The notes below the pieces were generated by a model. That model saw only the letters and a program-made list of their open reading frames with translations, was not told the origin of the DNA and searched no databases. From positions 1-64,000 of the forward strand of contig NZ_JAMGBF010000063.1 in the NCBI RefSeq assembly GCF_023516615.1: 64,000 bases of DNA, in the 5' to 3' direction. Position 1 is the first letter of the stretch; every line of letters starts with the position of its first letter. Positions 50,892 to 59,751 of the stretch are shown piece after piece. The DNA is from Streptomyces panaciradicis. Its GTDB lineage: Bacteria; Actinomycetota; Actinomycetes; Streptomycetales; Streptomycetaceae. The position numbers were made by a program, and so were the translations under genes.

Positions 50892-51605
50892 TCACGACCA
50901 GGTCGCCACCATGTACCCCACCCCGTACGGCGCGTCCTCGTACAGCAGCGCCCCGGCGAGGTCCGCGCCCTCGGCCGCGCCGGCGAGGACCTGCCAGGGG
51001 GCGCGGCCCGAAGCCCGCAGCTCGTGCGCCAGGTCGGCGTCGAGCGTCTCGAGTGCCGCCACGTCGGCCGCGCCCAGCGCACGCGCCACCTCCGCGTCGA
51101 AGGGTGCCGCACGCTCGTCGATGTAGCCGGGCGCCTTCAGGGTGCGGCAGGCGCTGCCGTCGCCCATCACCAGCAGGGCGACCCGCCCGGCCCGGGCGGC
51201 GATCTCCCGTCCGGCCTCGACGCACCGGTCGGTCGCGAGCGGTTCTCCCACGCCGAGTCCCTCGATCGGGGCGTCGGACCACCCGGTCCGCTCCAGCAGC
51301 CAGGCGGCGACGGCGAGGGAGGGCGGAAGCTCACGCCCCGGCTCCCCGTCCCCCACTCCGCCCAGCCGTACGTCGACCTCGACGCCGAAGCCGCGGAAGG
51401 AGCCCGGCGTGCCCTCGGGGTGCGGGCCGCGCCCGCTGCGGTCGGCGGGCCCGATCACCACCAGCAGGTCGGGACGGGCGGCGGCGAGCACGCCGAGCGC
51501 GTCCGCGCACGCGGCACGCACGCGGTCCAGTTCCGGAGCGGCGCCCGCGGCCACCTCCGGCACGAGGAGGGGCGGGCAGGGGCAGATGGCTGCGGCGACA
51601 AGCAT
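50892..51605 (-). CDS. Class III extradiol dioxygenase subunit B-like protein
   Basis: 237 residues from ATG 51605. The fold resembles LigB/MEMO proteins (MLVAAAICPCPPLLVPEV, DLLVVIGPADRSG, RVALLVMGDGSACRTLKAPGYIDERAAPFD, ADVAALETLDADLAHELRASGRAPWQVLAGA). The first iron ligand His of true dioxygenases is Cys here, and the second His position reads Pro-Ala-Asp, so oxygenase activity is doubtful. It lies between miaB and miaA on the same strand with 90 bases to miaB. Function unknown. Confidence 0.8.
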   Translation of the reverse strand: MLVAAAICPCPPLLVPEVAAGAAPELDRVRAACADALGVLAAARPDLLVVIGPADRSGRGPHPEGTPGSFRGFGVEVDVRLGGVGDGEPGRELPPSLAVAAWLLERTGWSDAPIEGLGVGEPLATDRCVEAGREIAARAGRVALLVMGDGSACRTLKAPGYIDERAAPFDAEVARALGAADVAALETLDADLAHELRASGRAPWQVLAGAAEGADLAGALLYEDAPYGVGYMVATWS

Positions 51606-51695
51606 GATCGGCAGGGTAACGCCGCGGCGGCGACGTTCGTCGCTCCGCGGCGCACCGCGTCACCCCGAGGCAGCGGCGTTCGTCGGCGACCCCCG

Positions 51696-53225
51696 TCAGT
51701 CGCAGCCGCAGCCGCTGCCCGACGCCACCGGCAGCGGCTCGGGCGCGCCGATCCTCGGCAGGCCCAGCATCACGCCGGCGGGCTTGGCGGCCTCGGCGGC
51801 GTTGCGCTTCTCCCACGCGTCACCCGCGCGCGTGCGGCGCACGTCGAGGACGGCACCCTCGGCGAGGAGGTGGTGCGGGGCGGCGTAGGTGATCTCGACG
51901 GTGACGACGTCGCCGGGGCGGACGTCCTGGTCGGGCTTGGTGAAGTGGACCAGGCGGTTGTCGGGGGCCCGGCCGGAGAGGCGGTGGGTGGCGCCGTCCT
52001 TGCGGCCCTCGCCCTCGGCGACCATCAGTTCCAGGGTGCGGCCGACCTGCTTCTTGTTCTCCTCCCAGGAGATCTCCTCCTGGAGGGCGACGAGACGCTC
52101 GTAGCGCGCCTGGACGACCTCCTTGGGGATCTGGTCCTCCATGGTGGCGGCCGGGGTGCCGGGGCGCTTGGAGTACTGGAAGGTGAACGCCTGGGCGAAG
52201 CGGGCCTCGCGGACCACGTGCAGGGTCTGCTCGAAGTCCTCCTCGGTCTCGCCGGGGAAGCCCACGATGATGTCGGTGGTGATCGCCGCGTGCGGGATGG
52301 CGGCCCGCACCTTCTCGATGATGCCGAGGTAGCGCTCCTGCCGGTACGAGCGGCGCATCGCCTTCAGGACCGTGTCCGAGCCGGACTGCAGGGGCATGTG
52401 CAGCTGCGGCATGACGTTCGGCGTCTCGGCCATGGCGGCGATGACGTCGTCCGTGAAGTCGCGCGGGTGCGGGGAGGTGAAGCGGACGCGCTCCAGGCCC
52501 TCGATCGTCCCGCAGGCCCGCAGCAGCTTGCTGAACGCCTCGCGGTCGCCGATGTCGGAGCCGTAGGCGTTGACGTTCTGCCCGAGCAGGGTGATCTCGG
52601 AGACGCCCTCGCCGACCAGGGCCTCGATCTCGGCGAGGATGTCGCCGGTGCGGCGGTCCTTCTCCTTGCCGCGCAGGGCCGGGACGATGCAGAAGGTGCA
52701 GGTGTTGTTGCAGCCGACGGAGATCGACACCCACGCGGCGTACGCGCTCTCGCGCCGCGTCGGCAGGGTGGAGGGGAACGCCTCCAGCGACTCGGCGATC
52801 TCGACCTGCGCCTCTTCCTGCACGCGCGCGCGTTCCAGCAGCACCGGGAGCTTGCCGATGTTGTGCGTGCCGAAGACGACGTCCACCCAGGGCGCCTTCT
52901 TCACGATGGTGTCGCGGTCCTTCTGTGCCAGGCACCCGCCGACCGCGATCTGCATGCCGGGACGGGACGCCTTCCTGGGCGCGAGGCGGCCGAGGTTGCC
53001 GTACAGGCGGTTGTCGGCGTTCTCCCGGACCGCGCAGGTGTTGAAGACGACGACGTCGGCGTCGCCGTCGGAGCCCTCGGGGGCGCGCACGTAGCCGGCG
53101 TCCTCCAGCAGCCCGGACAACCGCTCGGAGTCGTGGACGTTCATCTGGCACCCGTAGGTGCGCACTTCGTAGGTCTTGGGTGACTGAACGTCCACTGCCG
53201 GGCTCCGGTCGCTGCTGCTGGTCAT
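51696..53225 (-). CDS. miaB: tRNA-2-methylthio-N6-dimethylallyladenosine synthase
   Basis: 509 residues from ATG 53225. The enzyme turns i6A37 into ms2i6A37. Domains: UPF0004 with three Cys for an auxiliary Fe-S cluster (TYGCQMNVHDSERL, VVFNTCAVRENA, VGGCLAQKD), radical SAM (SVGCNNTCTFCIVPALRGKEKDR), and TRAM (GRTLELMVAEGEGRKD). A Cys-rich end GSGCGCD is typical of Streptomyces. It uses the product of miaA, encoded downstream. Confidence 0.97.
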   Translation of the reverse strand: MTSSSDRSPAVDVQSPKTYEVRTYGCQMNVHDSERLSGLLEDAGYVRAPEGSDGDADVVVFNTCAVRENADNRLYGNLGRLAPRKASRPGMQIAVGGCLAQKDRDTIVKKAPWVDVVFGTHNIGKLPVLLERARVQEEAQVEIAESLEAFPSTLPTRRESAYAAWVSISVGCNNTCTFCIVPALRGKEKDRRTGDILAEIEALVGEGVSEITLLGQNVNAYGSDIGDREAFSKLLRACGTIEGLERVRFTSPHPRDFTDDVIAAMAETPNVMPQLHMPLQSGSDTVLKAMRRSYRQERYLGIIEKVRAAIPHAAITTDIIVGFPGETEEDFEQTLHVVREARFAQAFTFQYSKRPGTPAATMEDQIPKEVVQARYERLVALQEEISWEENKKQVGRTLELMVAEGEGRKDGATHRLSGRAPDNRLVHFTKPDQDVRPGDVVTVEITYAAPHHLLAEGAVLDVRRTRAGDAWEKRNAAEAAKPAGVMLGLPRIGAPEPLPVASGSGCGCD

Positions 53226-53293
53226 GCGTCAAGGGTAGGCGGTCCCCGGAGGCACCCGTCCGCCCCTTGCGCAGCCCGCCGGCCGGGACGCGC

Positions 53294-53719
53294 TCAGCCG
53301 ACCTTGACGTCCGTCTTCATGCCCAGTTGCCGGTGTCCGTCCACAGGGCAGTAGAGCTCGTACGTTCCCTTCTTCAGCGTGACCGTCACGGACGTGTTCT
53401 GGCCGCTGGAGATGTTCTTGGTCCGCACGTCGGAGACGCCGGGGCCGTCCACCTCCAGGGCGTGCGTGGTCGTGCCGGCGTTGTCGGCGGTGAAGGTGTA
53501 GGTGCCCGGGGTGAAGGAGCTGCGGGAGAGTTTGAGGGCGAACTCGGTCTCCGTCACCGTGACCTTCGTCCCCGAGCCGGCCTTGGCCGCGCCGGTGCTG
53601 TCCGAGGCCTTCCCGCCACCGCCACCGCCGCTGGAACAGGCGGCGACGAGGAGGGCGGCGGAGAACGCCAGCGCCGTCGTGCGGAATGCCGTTCGTGCGG
53701 TCTTCTTCGCGATCACCAT
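53294..53719 (-). CDS. Cupredoxin-like copper lipoprotein
   Basis: 141 residues from ATG 53719 (AAGGGG nine bases upstream; an ATG at 53728 is also possible). The signal peptide ends in LLVAACSSGGGG, a lipobox. The mature domain is a small beta-barrel with the type 1 copper ligands His in TTHALEVDG and Cys, His, Met in YCPVDGHRQLGM. It resembles the sulfocyanin/plastocyanin-like proteins that carry electrons or copper at the outer face of the membrane. It is divergent from the SpoIIE-type phosphatase. Confidence 0.88.
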   Translation of the reverse strand: MVIAKKTARTAFRTTALAFSAALLVAACSSGGGGGGKASDSTGAAKAGSGTKVTVTETEFALKLSRSSFTPGTYTFTADNAGTTTHALEVDGPGVSDVRTKNISSGQNTSVTVTLKKGTYELYCPVDGHRQLGMKTDVKVG

Positions 53720-53886
53720 GTGGCTCATCCCCTTCGGAGTCGCCCGCCACTCGCCGGGCTTGTCCCGGTCTGGAGCGAGAGGACCCCTATGAGGGATACG
53801 CACCGATGGGTCGTGATGTTCAGGCGGTGGCCGTCCCGGAGAGACCCGTCGGCGGCCCGGCGACGGGAACCGGGCGTCAGGAATCA

Positions 53887-53902
53887 CCGAAAGAGGTTTC
53901 GG
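53887..53902 (+). repeat. Hairpin 1 upstream of SpoIIE-type gene
   Basis: CCGAAA-GAGG-TTTCGG, perfect 6-bp arms with a 4-base loop, 29-44 bases before the start codon. Confidence 0.55.
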
Positions 53903-53910
53903 ACGAAAAC

Positions 53911-53927
53911 GGGAACGATAAGTTCCC
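53911..53927 (+). repeat. Hairpin 2 overlapping the ribosome-binding region of the SpoIIE-type gene
   Basis: GGGAAC-GATAA-GTTCCC, ending three bases before the ATG. It occupies the place of a Shine-Dalgarno site and could limit translation or act as an operator. GGGAAC also resembles an ECF -35 motif. Confidence 0.55.
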
Positions 53928-53930
53928 CTC

Positions 53931-56834
53931 ATGAACGCGCGGCTCGCTCTTCTCGGCACGGTGGCTCCCGGAGTCACGGAGAGCGAGGTGTTCCGGCTGG
54001 CGCTCCAGCACGCGGTCGGTGAGCTGGGCGCTCTCGGCGGCGTCGTCCATCTGCGCGGCCCGATGTCCGCGCTGCGCCTGGTGTCCTCCGTCGGCCTTCC
54101 GGCCCCTCTGATCCGCCCGTGGGAGATCGTCGACCAGGAGGGCCCGCTCGCCCCGGCTCGCGCACTGCGGCAGGGCGGCGGTGTCTGGGTACCGCTGGAG
54201 TCCGCGGCCTCCCGGCCGCCGCAGGAGTGGCCCGGTACCGGTCACGCCGCCCTCCCCCTGTTCAGCGGGAGCCGCGGCATCGGCGCCCTGACGGTCCTGA
54301 CGGGTGAGCGGGGTGCGCCCACACCGGAGCAGTGGGAGTTCCTGCGGGCCCTGGTCGCCTGGGCCGAGGACCGCATGGCCAAGGCTCCGCCGCCGAGCGG
54401 GCCCGACCGGCCCGAGCTGACCGGCGAGGGTCTGCGGGACGCCCTGAAGGAGGTGCGGGTCGGCTCCTGGGACTGGGACATCCGCACCGGCGCCCTGATC
54501 TGGGACGAGGCGGCGCTGGAGCTGTACGGCACCCGGCCGGCCGAGTTCACGGGCCGGATCGAGAACTGGATGCGGATCGTCCACCCCGACGACCTGGCCC
54601 CGACGCTGGCGGCCGCCCAGCGGGCCATCGCCGACGGCACGGTCTACGAGGCCGAGTACCGGGTACGGCGCCTGGACGGCACGTACGGCTGGACCCAGGC
54701 CCGCGGCCGGGCGACGTACGACGAACGCGGCGAGCCGCTGCGGATGGTCGGCGTGGGCTGGGAGAGCAACGAGTCGCGGCGGACCCGGGACGCGCTCAGC
54801 AGGGCCCTGCGGCACATGAGCGACGGCTTCCTCGCGGTGGACGACCAGTGGCGGATCACCTTCGCCAACCTGGAGGCCGAGCGGCTGCTGGGCTTCTCCG
54901 AGGAGCAGATGTTCGGCCGTCTGCTGTGGGCCCTGCCCTCCGTCCGCCGGATACCCGGCCTCAAGGCCCGCTGTCTGCGGGCCGCCGCCGAGGAGAGGCC
55001 GGCCGGCTTCGACGTGCACCTGCCGGAGACCGGGCAGCGGTTCCACCTGCGGCTGGTGCCCGGGCCGGACGGGCGCACGCTGTACTTCCAGGACGTCACC
55101 GAGAAGCGGCGGCTGACGGAGGAGCGCCAGTCGGCCGAGCGGTCCGCCTCCGAACGCGCCCTGCGCATCGCCGAGTTGACGGCGGAGCTCGCCAAGGCGA
55201 CGACCTCCCAGGACGTGGTGGACGCGGTGGCCACACGCGTGCTGCCGCCGTTCGCCGCGACCGGGCTCATGGTGCAGGTCATCGAGGGCGACCGGCTCCA
55301 CCACGTCGGGGCCGTCGGCTACCCGGACGACTTCCTCGCTTCCGTCGACGGCCGTCTCCGCTCGCCCATGGACCCCGGCTGGGACCCGGCCGAGTCCGAC
55401 ACCCCGCTGTTCCTGTCCTCCGTCGAGGAGTTCGTCACGCGCTACCCGGACATGGCCGACCTGCCGGGGCGGGCCGGCAAGCAGTCCTGGGCGTTCCTGC
55501 CGCTGACCGCGTCCGGGAACACCTTCGGCGTGTGCATCCTGTCCTTCGACCGGCCGCGGCGGCTCACCGACGAGGAGCGCGCGCTGCTGACCACGATCAG
55601 CGCGCTGGTGGCACAGTCCCTGGAGCGGGCCCGGCTCTACGACGCCGAGCACACCCGGTCCCGCGAACTACAGCGCAGCCTGCTCCCCCAGGAGCTGCCC
55701 GACCTGCCCGCGTGCACGGCCGCCGCCCGCTACCTCCCCGCCGGGCAGGGCGCCGACGTGGGCGGCGACTGGTACGACATCATCCCGCTGTCCGGTGGGC
55801 AGGTGGCGCTGGTCGTCGGCGACGTCATGGGCCACGGCCTGCCGGAGGCGGCCACCATGGGCCGGCTGCGCACCGCCGTGCACACCCTGGCCGACCTCGA
55901 ACTGCCGCCGGGCGAGATCCTGGGCCACCTCAACGACATCGTCGCCGGGATGGGCGAGGCGTCGTACGCCACCTGCCTGTACGCCCTCTACGACTCCACC
56001 ACCGGGCGCTGCTCGGTGGCCCGCGCCGGGCATCCGCCGCCCGCCCTGGTGCGTCCCGACGGCACCGTGCACTTCCCCGAGCCGGACGCCGATCCGCCGC
56101 TGGGGGCCGCGGAACCGCCCTTCGAGACGATCGAGCTGCAGGTGCCCGAGGGCAGCCTTCTGGTGCTGTACACCGACGGCCTGGTCGAGTCGGCGAAGCG
56201 GGAGATCGACGAGGGTATGGCGGAACTGGCCCGGCTGCTGGGCACCGCCCACCGGGACGGCACGGCCATGGATCTGGAGCGGCTGTGCGACACACTGACG
56301 GCCGGTCTGCTGCCGACCGCGCAGCAGGCGGCCGACGACGCGGCGTTCCTCGTGGCCCGGCTGCACGCCCTGCCGGCGGACCGGATGGCCTCCTGGCCGC
56401 TGCCCCAGGACCCGCGGGCGGCCGGTCTGGCCCGCCGGCACGTCCGCGAGCAGCTCGCCGCCTGGGAGCTGGACGACCTGGCCCCCACCACCGAACTCCT
56501 GGTCAGCGAGCTCGTCGGCAACGTCGTCCGGCACGCCAGGGGCCCGGTCCGGCTGCGTCTGCTGTACGGCGCCGAGCTGATCTGCGAGGTCTACGACGGC
56601 AGCCAGACGATGCCGCGCATCCGCCGGGCGTCGGAGACCGACGAGGGAGGCCGGGGACTGCAGCTGATCGCGGCGCTGACCGGCCGGTGGGGTGCGCGCT
56701 ACACCCCGACCGGGAAGTGCATCTGGGCCGAGCAGCCGCTGTCCGCCCCCGGCGGACAGGGCGAGCGGTCACTCGACGCGACGGAGCTGCTGTTCCTGGA
56801 CGCGGCCGGCCTCGACGGCGACTGGGACGCCTGA
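53931..56834 (+). CDS. Multidomain SpoIIE-type PP2C phosphatase with PAS/GAF sensors and RsbW-like ATPase
   Basis: 967 residues from ATG 53931; no clear ribosome site. Domains by motif, approximate residues: GAF 10-150; PAS 175-285 (GSWDWDIRTGALIWDEAALELYG); PAS 290-395 (MSDGFLAVDDQWRITFANLEAERLLG); GAF 420-575; PP2C/SpoIIE 590-790 (GADVGGDWYDIIPL, GDVMGHGLPEAA, LYTDGLVES, ADDAAFLVARL); HATPase 800-930 (ELLVSELVGNVVRHARGP, GGRGLQLI). Such proteins dephosphorylate anti-anti-sigma factors, and the ATPase may act as an anti-sigma kinase, both in the cytoplasm. No sigma or STAS partner is near. Confidence 0.93.
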   Translation: MNARLALLGTVAPGVTESEVFRLALQHAVGELGALGGVVHLRGPMSALRLVSSVGLPAPLIRPWEIVDQEGPLAPARALRQGGGVWVPLESAASRPPQEWPGTGHAALPLFSGSRGIGALTVLTGERGAPTPEQWEFLRALVAWAEDRMAKAPPPSGPDRPELTGEGLRDALKEVRVGSWDWDIRTGALIWDEAALELYGTRPAEFTGRIENWMRIVHPDDLAPTLAAAQRAIADGTVYEAEYRVRRLDGTYGWTQARGRATYDERGEPLRMVGVGWESNESRRTRDALSRALRHMSDGFLAVDDQWRITFANLEAERLLGFSEEQMFGRLLWALPSVRRIPGLKARCLRAAAEERPAGFDVHLPETGQRFHLRLVPGPDGRTLYFQDVTEKRRLTEERQSAERSASERALRIAELTAELAKATTSQDVVDAVATRVLPPFAATGLMVQVIEGDRLHHVGAVGYPDDFLASVDGRLRSPMDPGWDPAESDTPLFLSSVEEFVTRYPDMADLPGRAGKQSWAFLPLTASGNTFGVCILSFDRPRRLTDEERALLTTISALVAQSLERARLYDAEHTRSRELQRSLLPQELPDLPACTAAARYLPAGQGADVGGDWYDIIPLSGGQVALVVGDVMGHGLPEAATMGRLRTAVHTLADLELPPGEILGHLNDIVAGMGEASYATCLYALYDSTTGRCSVARAGHPPPALVRPDGTVHFPEPDADPPLGAAEPPFETIELQVPEGSLLVLYTDGLVESAKREIDEGMAELARLLGTAHRDGTAMDLERLCDTLTAGLLPTAQQAADDAAFLVARLHALPADRMASWPLPQDPRAAGLARRHVREQLAAWELDDLAPTTELLVSELVGNVVRHARGPVRLRLLYGAELICEVYDGSQTMPRIRRASETDEGGRGLQLIAALTGRWGARYTPTGKCIWAEQPLSAPGGQGERSLDATELLFLDAAGLDGDWDA

Positions 56835-56850
56835 TCCTGAACCCCGCGGC

Positions 56851-57255
56851 TCACTGACCGTCCGGTGTCCAGCCCTGCCGCCGCAGCACCCCGGACACGT
56901 CCGGCGCCCGGTAGTGCTCGCCTTTGAGGACCTTGCCGTCGGCGCGGCGGGCGACGCTGCCGTCGGGGCCCAGCTTGGTCATGTTGGAGCGGTGGATCTC
57001 GGCGATGACCGCGTCGAGGTCGATGCTGTGCACCAGGGCCGTGCCGTAGGCCACGTAGACCACGTCGGCCAGTTCGTGGGCGAGCCGGTCGAGGGGTCCG
57101 GTCACCGCGACCTCGGCGACCTCCGCGGCCTCCTCGGCCAGCAGCTCGCCGCGGTGGGCGGCGAGCGCGGGCGACACCTCGGTGGGCGTGGTGCGGGCGT
57201 CCAGGCCGAAGGCGAGGTGGAACCGGCGGACCAGGTCGGCGGGCGATGAGCTCAT
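56851..57255 (-). CDS. MazG-like nucleotide pyrophosphohydrolase
   Basis: 134 residues from ATG 57255. The all-alpha NTP-PPase pattern is clear: EEAAEVAEVAVTGPLDRLAHELADVVYVAYGTAL with the Mg2+-binding EExxE and ExxD sets, then KVLKGEHYRAPDVSGVL. Related to phosphoribosyl-ATP pyrophosphohydrolase and MazG; probably hydrolyses a nucleoside triphosphate. It ends 16 bases after the convergent phosphatase gene. The substrate is unknown. Confidence 0.85.
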   Translation of the reverse strand: MSSSPADLVRRFHLAFGLDARTTPTEVSPALAAHRGELLAEEAAEVAEVAVTGPLDRLAHELADVVYVAYGTALVHSIDLDAVIAEIHRSNMTKLGPDGSVARRADGKVLKGEHYRAPDVSGVLRRQGWTPDGQ

Positions 57256-57350
57256 ACGGCGACTGTAGCGATCGCCACTGACGGTCACGTCCGCTCCTGC
57301 GCCGGCTCCGCCCTGGTCAGCAGCGCGTCCCGGCTGGCAGGATCGCCCGC

Positions 57351-58349
57351 ATGTCCCACGTCTTCCACCGCATCGGCAGGCACCGCGCCCTGCAGGGCGC
57401 GGCCGCCGGCCTCGTCGTCCTCGGGCTGCTGCTGTGGTGGCTGCTGCCGCTGGGCGAGGACCCGCCGAGCGGGACGATCAAGTTCAGCACCGGCGCGGAG
57501 GCCGGGGTCTACCAGCAGTACGGCGGGCTGCTGAGCAACGCGTTCGACCGGGACATGCCGCGGCTCAAGGTGCGGCTGCAGACCAGTGACGGCTCGCAGC
57601 AGAACGTCCGGCGGGTGGCGACCGGCGTCTCGGACTTCACGATCGCCCAGGCCGACGCGGTGGAGACCTACGAACTCGGCCACGGGCCGGGGGCGGCCCG
57701 GCTGCGCGGTGTCGCGAGGCTGTACGACGACTACGTCCAGCTCGTCGTGCCCCGCGACTCCCCCGTCAGGTCGGTCGCGGACCTGCGGGGCAGGAAGGTG
57801 GCGATAGGGCCGCCCCGCTCGGGCGTACGGCTGATCGCCGAACGCGTGCTGAAGGCGGCGGGCATCGACGCGCGCAAGGACATCACCCCCTTCGCCGATG
57901 GCATCGACGAGGGACCCGAGAAGCTGAAGAAGCGGGACATCGACGCCTTCTTCTGGTCGGGCGGAGTCCCCACGAAGGGCCTGGCGAAGCTGGCCGACGG
58001 CCTCACCTTCCGGTTCGTGCCCATCAGGGCCGATCTCGTCGCCAAGCTGCACGCCCAGGGCGGCGCCGCCCGCTACTACCGCGCCACCAACATGCCGGAG
58101 TCGGCCTATCCCAGCATCCAGAACGGGATCGCCGTGCCGACCATCGCGGTCGCCAACCTCCTGGTGACGCGCGACGACGTGGACACCCGGCTCACCGAGT
58201 GGGTGACCCGCACCGTGATCAAGAGCCGGGACGTCATCGGCAAGGAGGTCCACTCCGCACAGCTCGTGGACCTGCGCACCGCGATCTACACCGATCCGCT
58301 GCCGCTGCAGGAGGGCGCCCGGCGCTACTACCGCTCGGTCAAGCCGTAG
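57351..58349 (+). CDS. TAXI-family solute-binding protein
   Basis: 332 residues from ATG 57351. An N-terminal hydrophobic anchor (ALQGAAAGLVVLGLLLWWLLPLG) is followed by the TAXI periplasmic-binding fold (IKFSTGAEAGVYQQYGGLLSNAF, SDGSQQNVRRVATGVSDFTIAQADAV, LRGRKVAIGPPRSGVRLIAERVL, DIDAFFWSGGVPTKGL). TAXI proteins bind small carboxylates such as glutamate for TRAP transporters. No TRAP membrane subunit is present here. Its 3' end overlaps the convergent gluK gene by 11 bp, so it may feed ligand to the GluK sensor; that is inference. Confidence 0.9.
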   Translation: MSHVFHRIGRHRALQGAAAGLVVLGLLLWWLLPLGEDPPSGTIKFSTGAEAGVYQQYGGLLSNAFDRDMPRLKVRLQTSDGSQQNVRRVATGVSDFTIAQADAVETYELGHGPGAARLRGVARLYDDYVQLVVPRDSPVRSVADLRGRKVAIGPPRSGVRLIAERVLKAAGIDARKDITPFADGIDEGPEKLKKRDIDAFFWSGGVPTKGLAKLADGLTFRFVPIRADLVAKLHAQGGAARYYRATNMPESAYPSIQNGIAVPTIAVANLLVTRDDVDTRLTEWVTRTVIKSRDVIGKEVHSAQLVDLRTAIYTDPLPLQEGARRYYRSVKP

Positions 58350-59742
58350 GGCCGTTCCTCGGCACCGACACCGTCACCGTCAGTCCGTGCGGCTCGTGGT
58401 GGTCGTAGGAGATCGAGCCGCCGCCCGCCTCGAGCAGGGCGCGCGAGATGGACAGGCCGAGGCCGGAGCCCTTGATGTTCTGGTGGCGGCCGCTGCGCCA
58501 GAAGCGGTCGCCGACGCGGGCGAGTTCCTCGTCGGTCAGGCCCGGGCCGTGGTCGCTGACGACGACGGTCGAGGTGCTGCCGTTCGAGGCGACCTTCACC
58601 TCCACGCCCTGGTCCTCCGGCGTGAACTTCAGCGCGTTGTCGATCACCGCGTCCAGGGCGCTGGAGAGGGTGACCGGGTCGGCCCAGGCGGTGGTCGGCG
58701 GGCAGTCGCCCACCAGATGCACGCCCTTGGCCTCGGCGGTCGGGGTCCAGGCGGCGACGCGCTCGGCGGTCAGCGCGCCGATGTCGGTGACCCTCAGGTC
58801 GGCCTCGGTGTGCTCGGCCAGGGCCAGGTCGAGCAGGTCGTCGAGGACCTCGGCGAGGCGCTTGCCCTCGGTGCGGACCGAGGCGATCTCCTCGTTGTCC
58901 TCCGGCAGTTCGAGCGCGAGCAGTTCGATGCGCAGCAGCAGCGCCGAGAGCGGGTTGCGCAACTGGTGCGAGGCGTCGGCGACGAAGGCGCGCTGCTGCT
59001 CCAGCACGTCCTCGACGTTGTCCGCCATCTCGTTGAACGCCCGGGACAGCCGCCTGAGTTCCGGCGGACCGCCGGCGGCCGCGACCCGGGACTTCAGCCG
59101 CCCGCTGGCGATTTCGTGCGCCGTGGCGTCGAGGACCCGCACGGGCTTGAGCACCCAGCCGGTCAGCCGCAGGGCGGCGCCGACGGCCAGCAGCATCGCG
59201 GCGATCTCGCCCGCGCCGATGATCAGCCAGCCGTGCAGGATCCGCGAACGCAGCGGCCCCGTGGGCGAGTCGGTGACGACGACCGCGACGACGTCGCCGT
59301 CCCGGATGACCGGCGAGGCGACGACGAGACGGTGGCGCTGCCAGGGCCACACCTGTTTCGGGTCGTGGCTGCGGCGGCTGAGCTTCGCCTCGTCGAACGC
59401 GTCGCGCACTTCCCCGGAGCTGGGCAGGAAGAAGTCCGACGGCGCCTTGGCCATGGGGATGTCGGTGCGGCAGAACACCCCGGCGCGGATGCCGTAGACG
59501 CCGTAGTAGTTGGTGAGTTCGCTGCCCAGGGTCTGCAGGCGTTCGTCCGTGGAGGTCCGCGTCGAGCTGCAGGCGTCGGTGACGAACTGGGCGAGGGCAG
59601 CGAAACGCGCGGTGTCGTCGATCCGGTCGACGACCACCTTCTGCTGCTGGGCCGCGGCGACGCTCACGGCGAGCGGGATGCCGAGCGCGAGCAGCACGGC
59701 CGCCATCAGGACGATGAGCAGCGGGAGGAGTCGGGTACGCAC
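58339..59742 (-). CDS. gluK: Sensor histidine kinase GluK
   Basis: 467 residues from ATG 59742. Two membrane helices flank an external sensor region with two Cys (TDACSSTRTSTDERL and VFCRTDIP) that might pair. Then HAMP (GWVLKPVRVLDATAHEIASGRL), HisKA (RAFVADASHQLRNPLSALLLRIE) and HATPase (AVIDNALKFTPEDQG, VVSDHGPGL, GSGLGLSISRALLEAGGG). It lies 9 bases after gluR in an operon divergent from gluABCD, the arrangement described for the glutamate-sensing GluR-GluK system of S. coelicolor. The gene name rests on that context. Confidence 0.9.
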   Translation of the reverse strand: MRTRLLPLLIVLMAAVLLALGIPLAVSVAAAQQQKVVVDRIDDTARFAALAQFVTDACSSTRTSTDERLQTLGSELTNYYGVYGIRAGVFCRTDIPMAKAPSDFFLPSSGEVRDAFDEAKLSRRSHDPKQVWPWQRHRLVVASPVIRDGDVVAVVVTDSPTGPLRSRILHGWLIIGAGEIAAMLLAVGAALRLTGWVLKPVRVLDATAHEIASGRLKSRVAAAGGPPELRRLSRAFNEMADNVEDVLEQQRAFVADASHQLRNPLSALLLRIELLALELPEDNEEIASVRTEGKRLAEVLDDLLDLALAEHTEADLRVTDIGALTAERVAAWTPTAEAKGVHLVGDCPPTTAWADPVTLSSALDAVIDNALKFTPEDQGVEVKVASNGSTSTVVVSDHGPGLTDEELARVGDRFWRSGRHQNIKGSGLGLSISRALLEAGGGSISYDHHEPHGLTVTVSVPRNGPTA

Positions 59743-59751
59743 CCGTGCACG

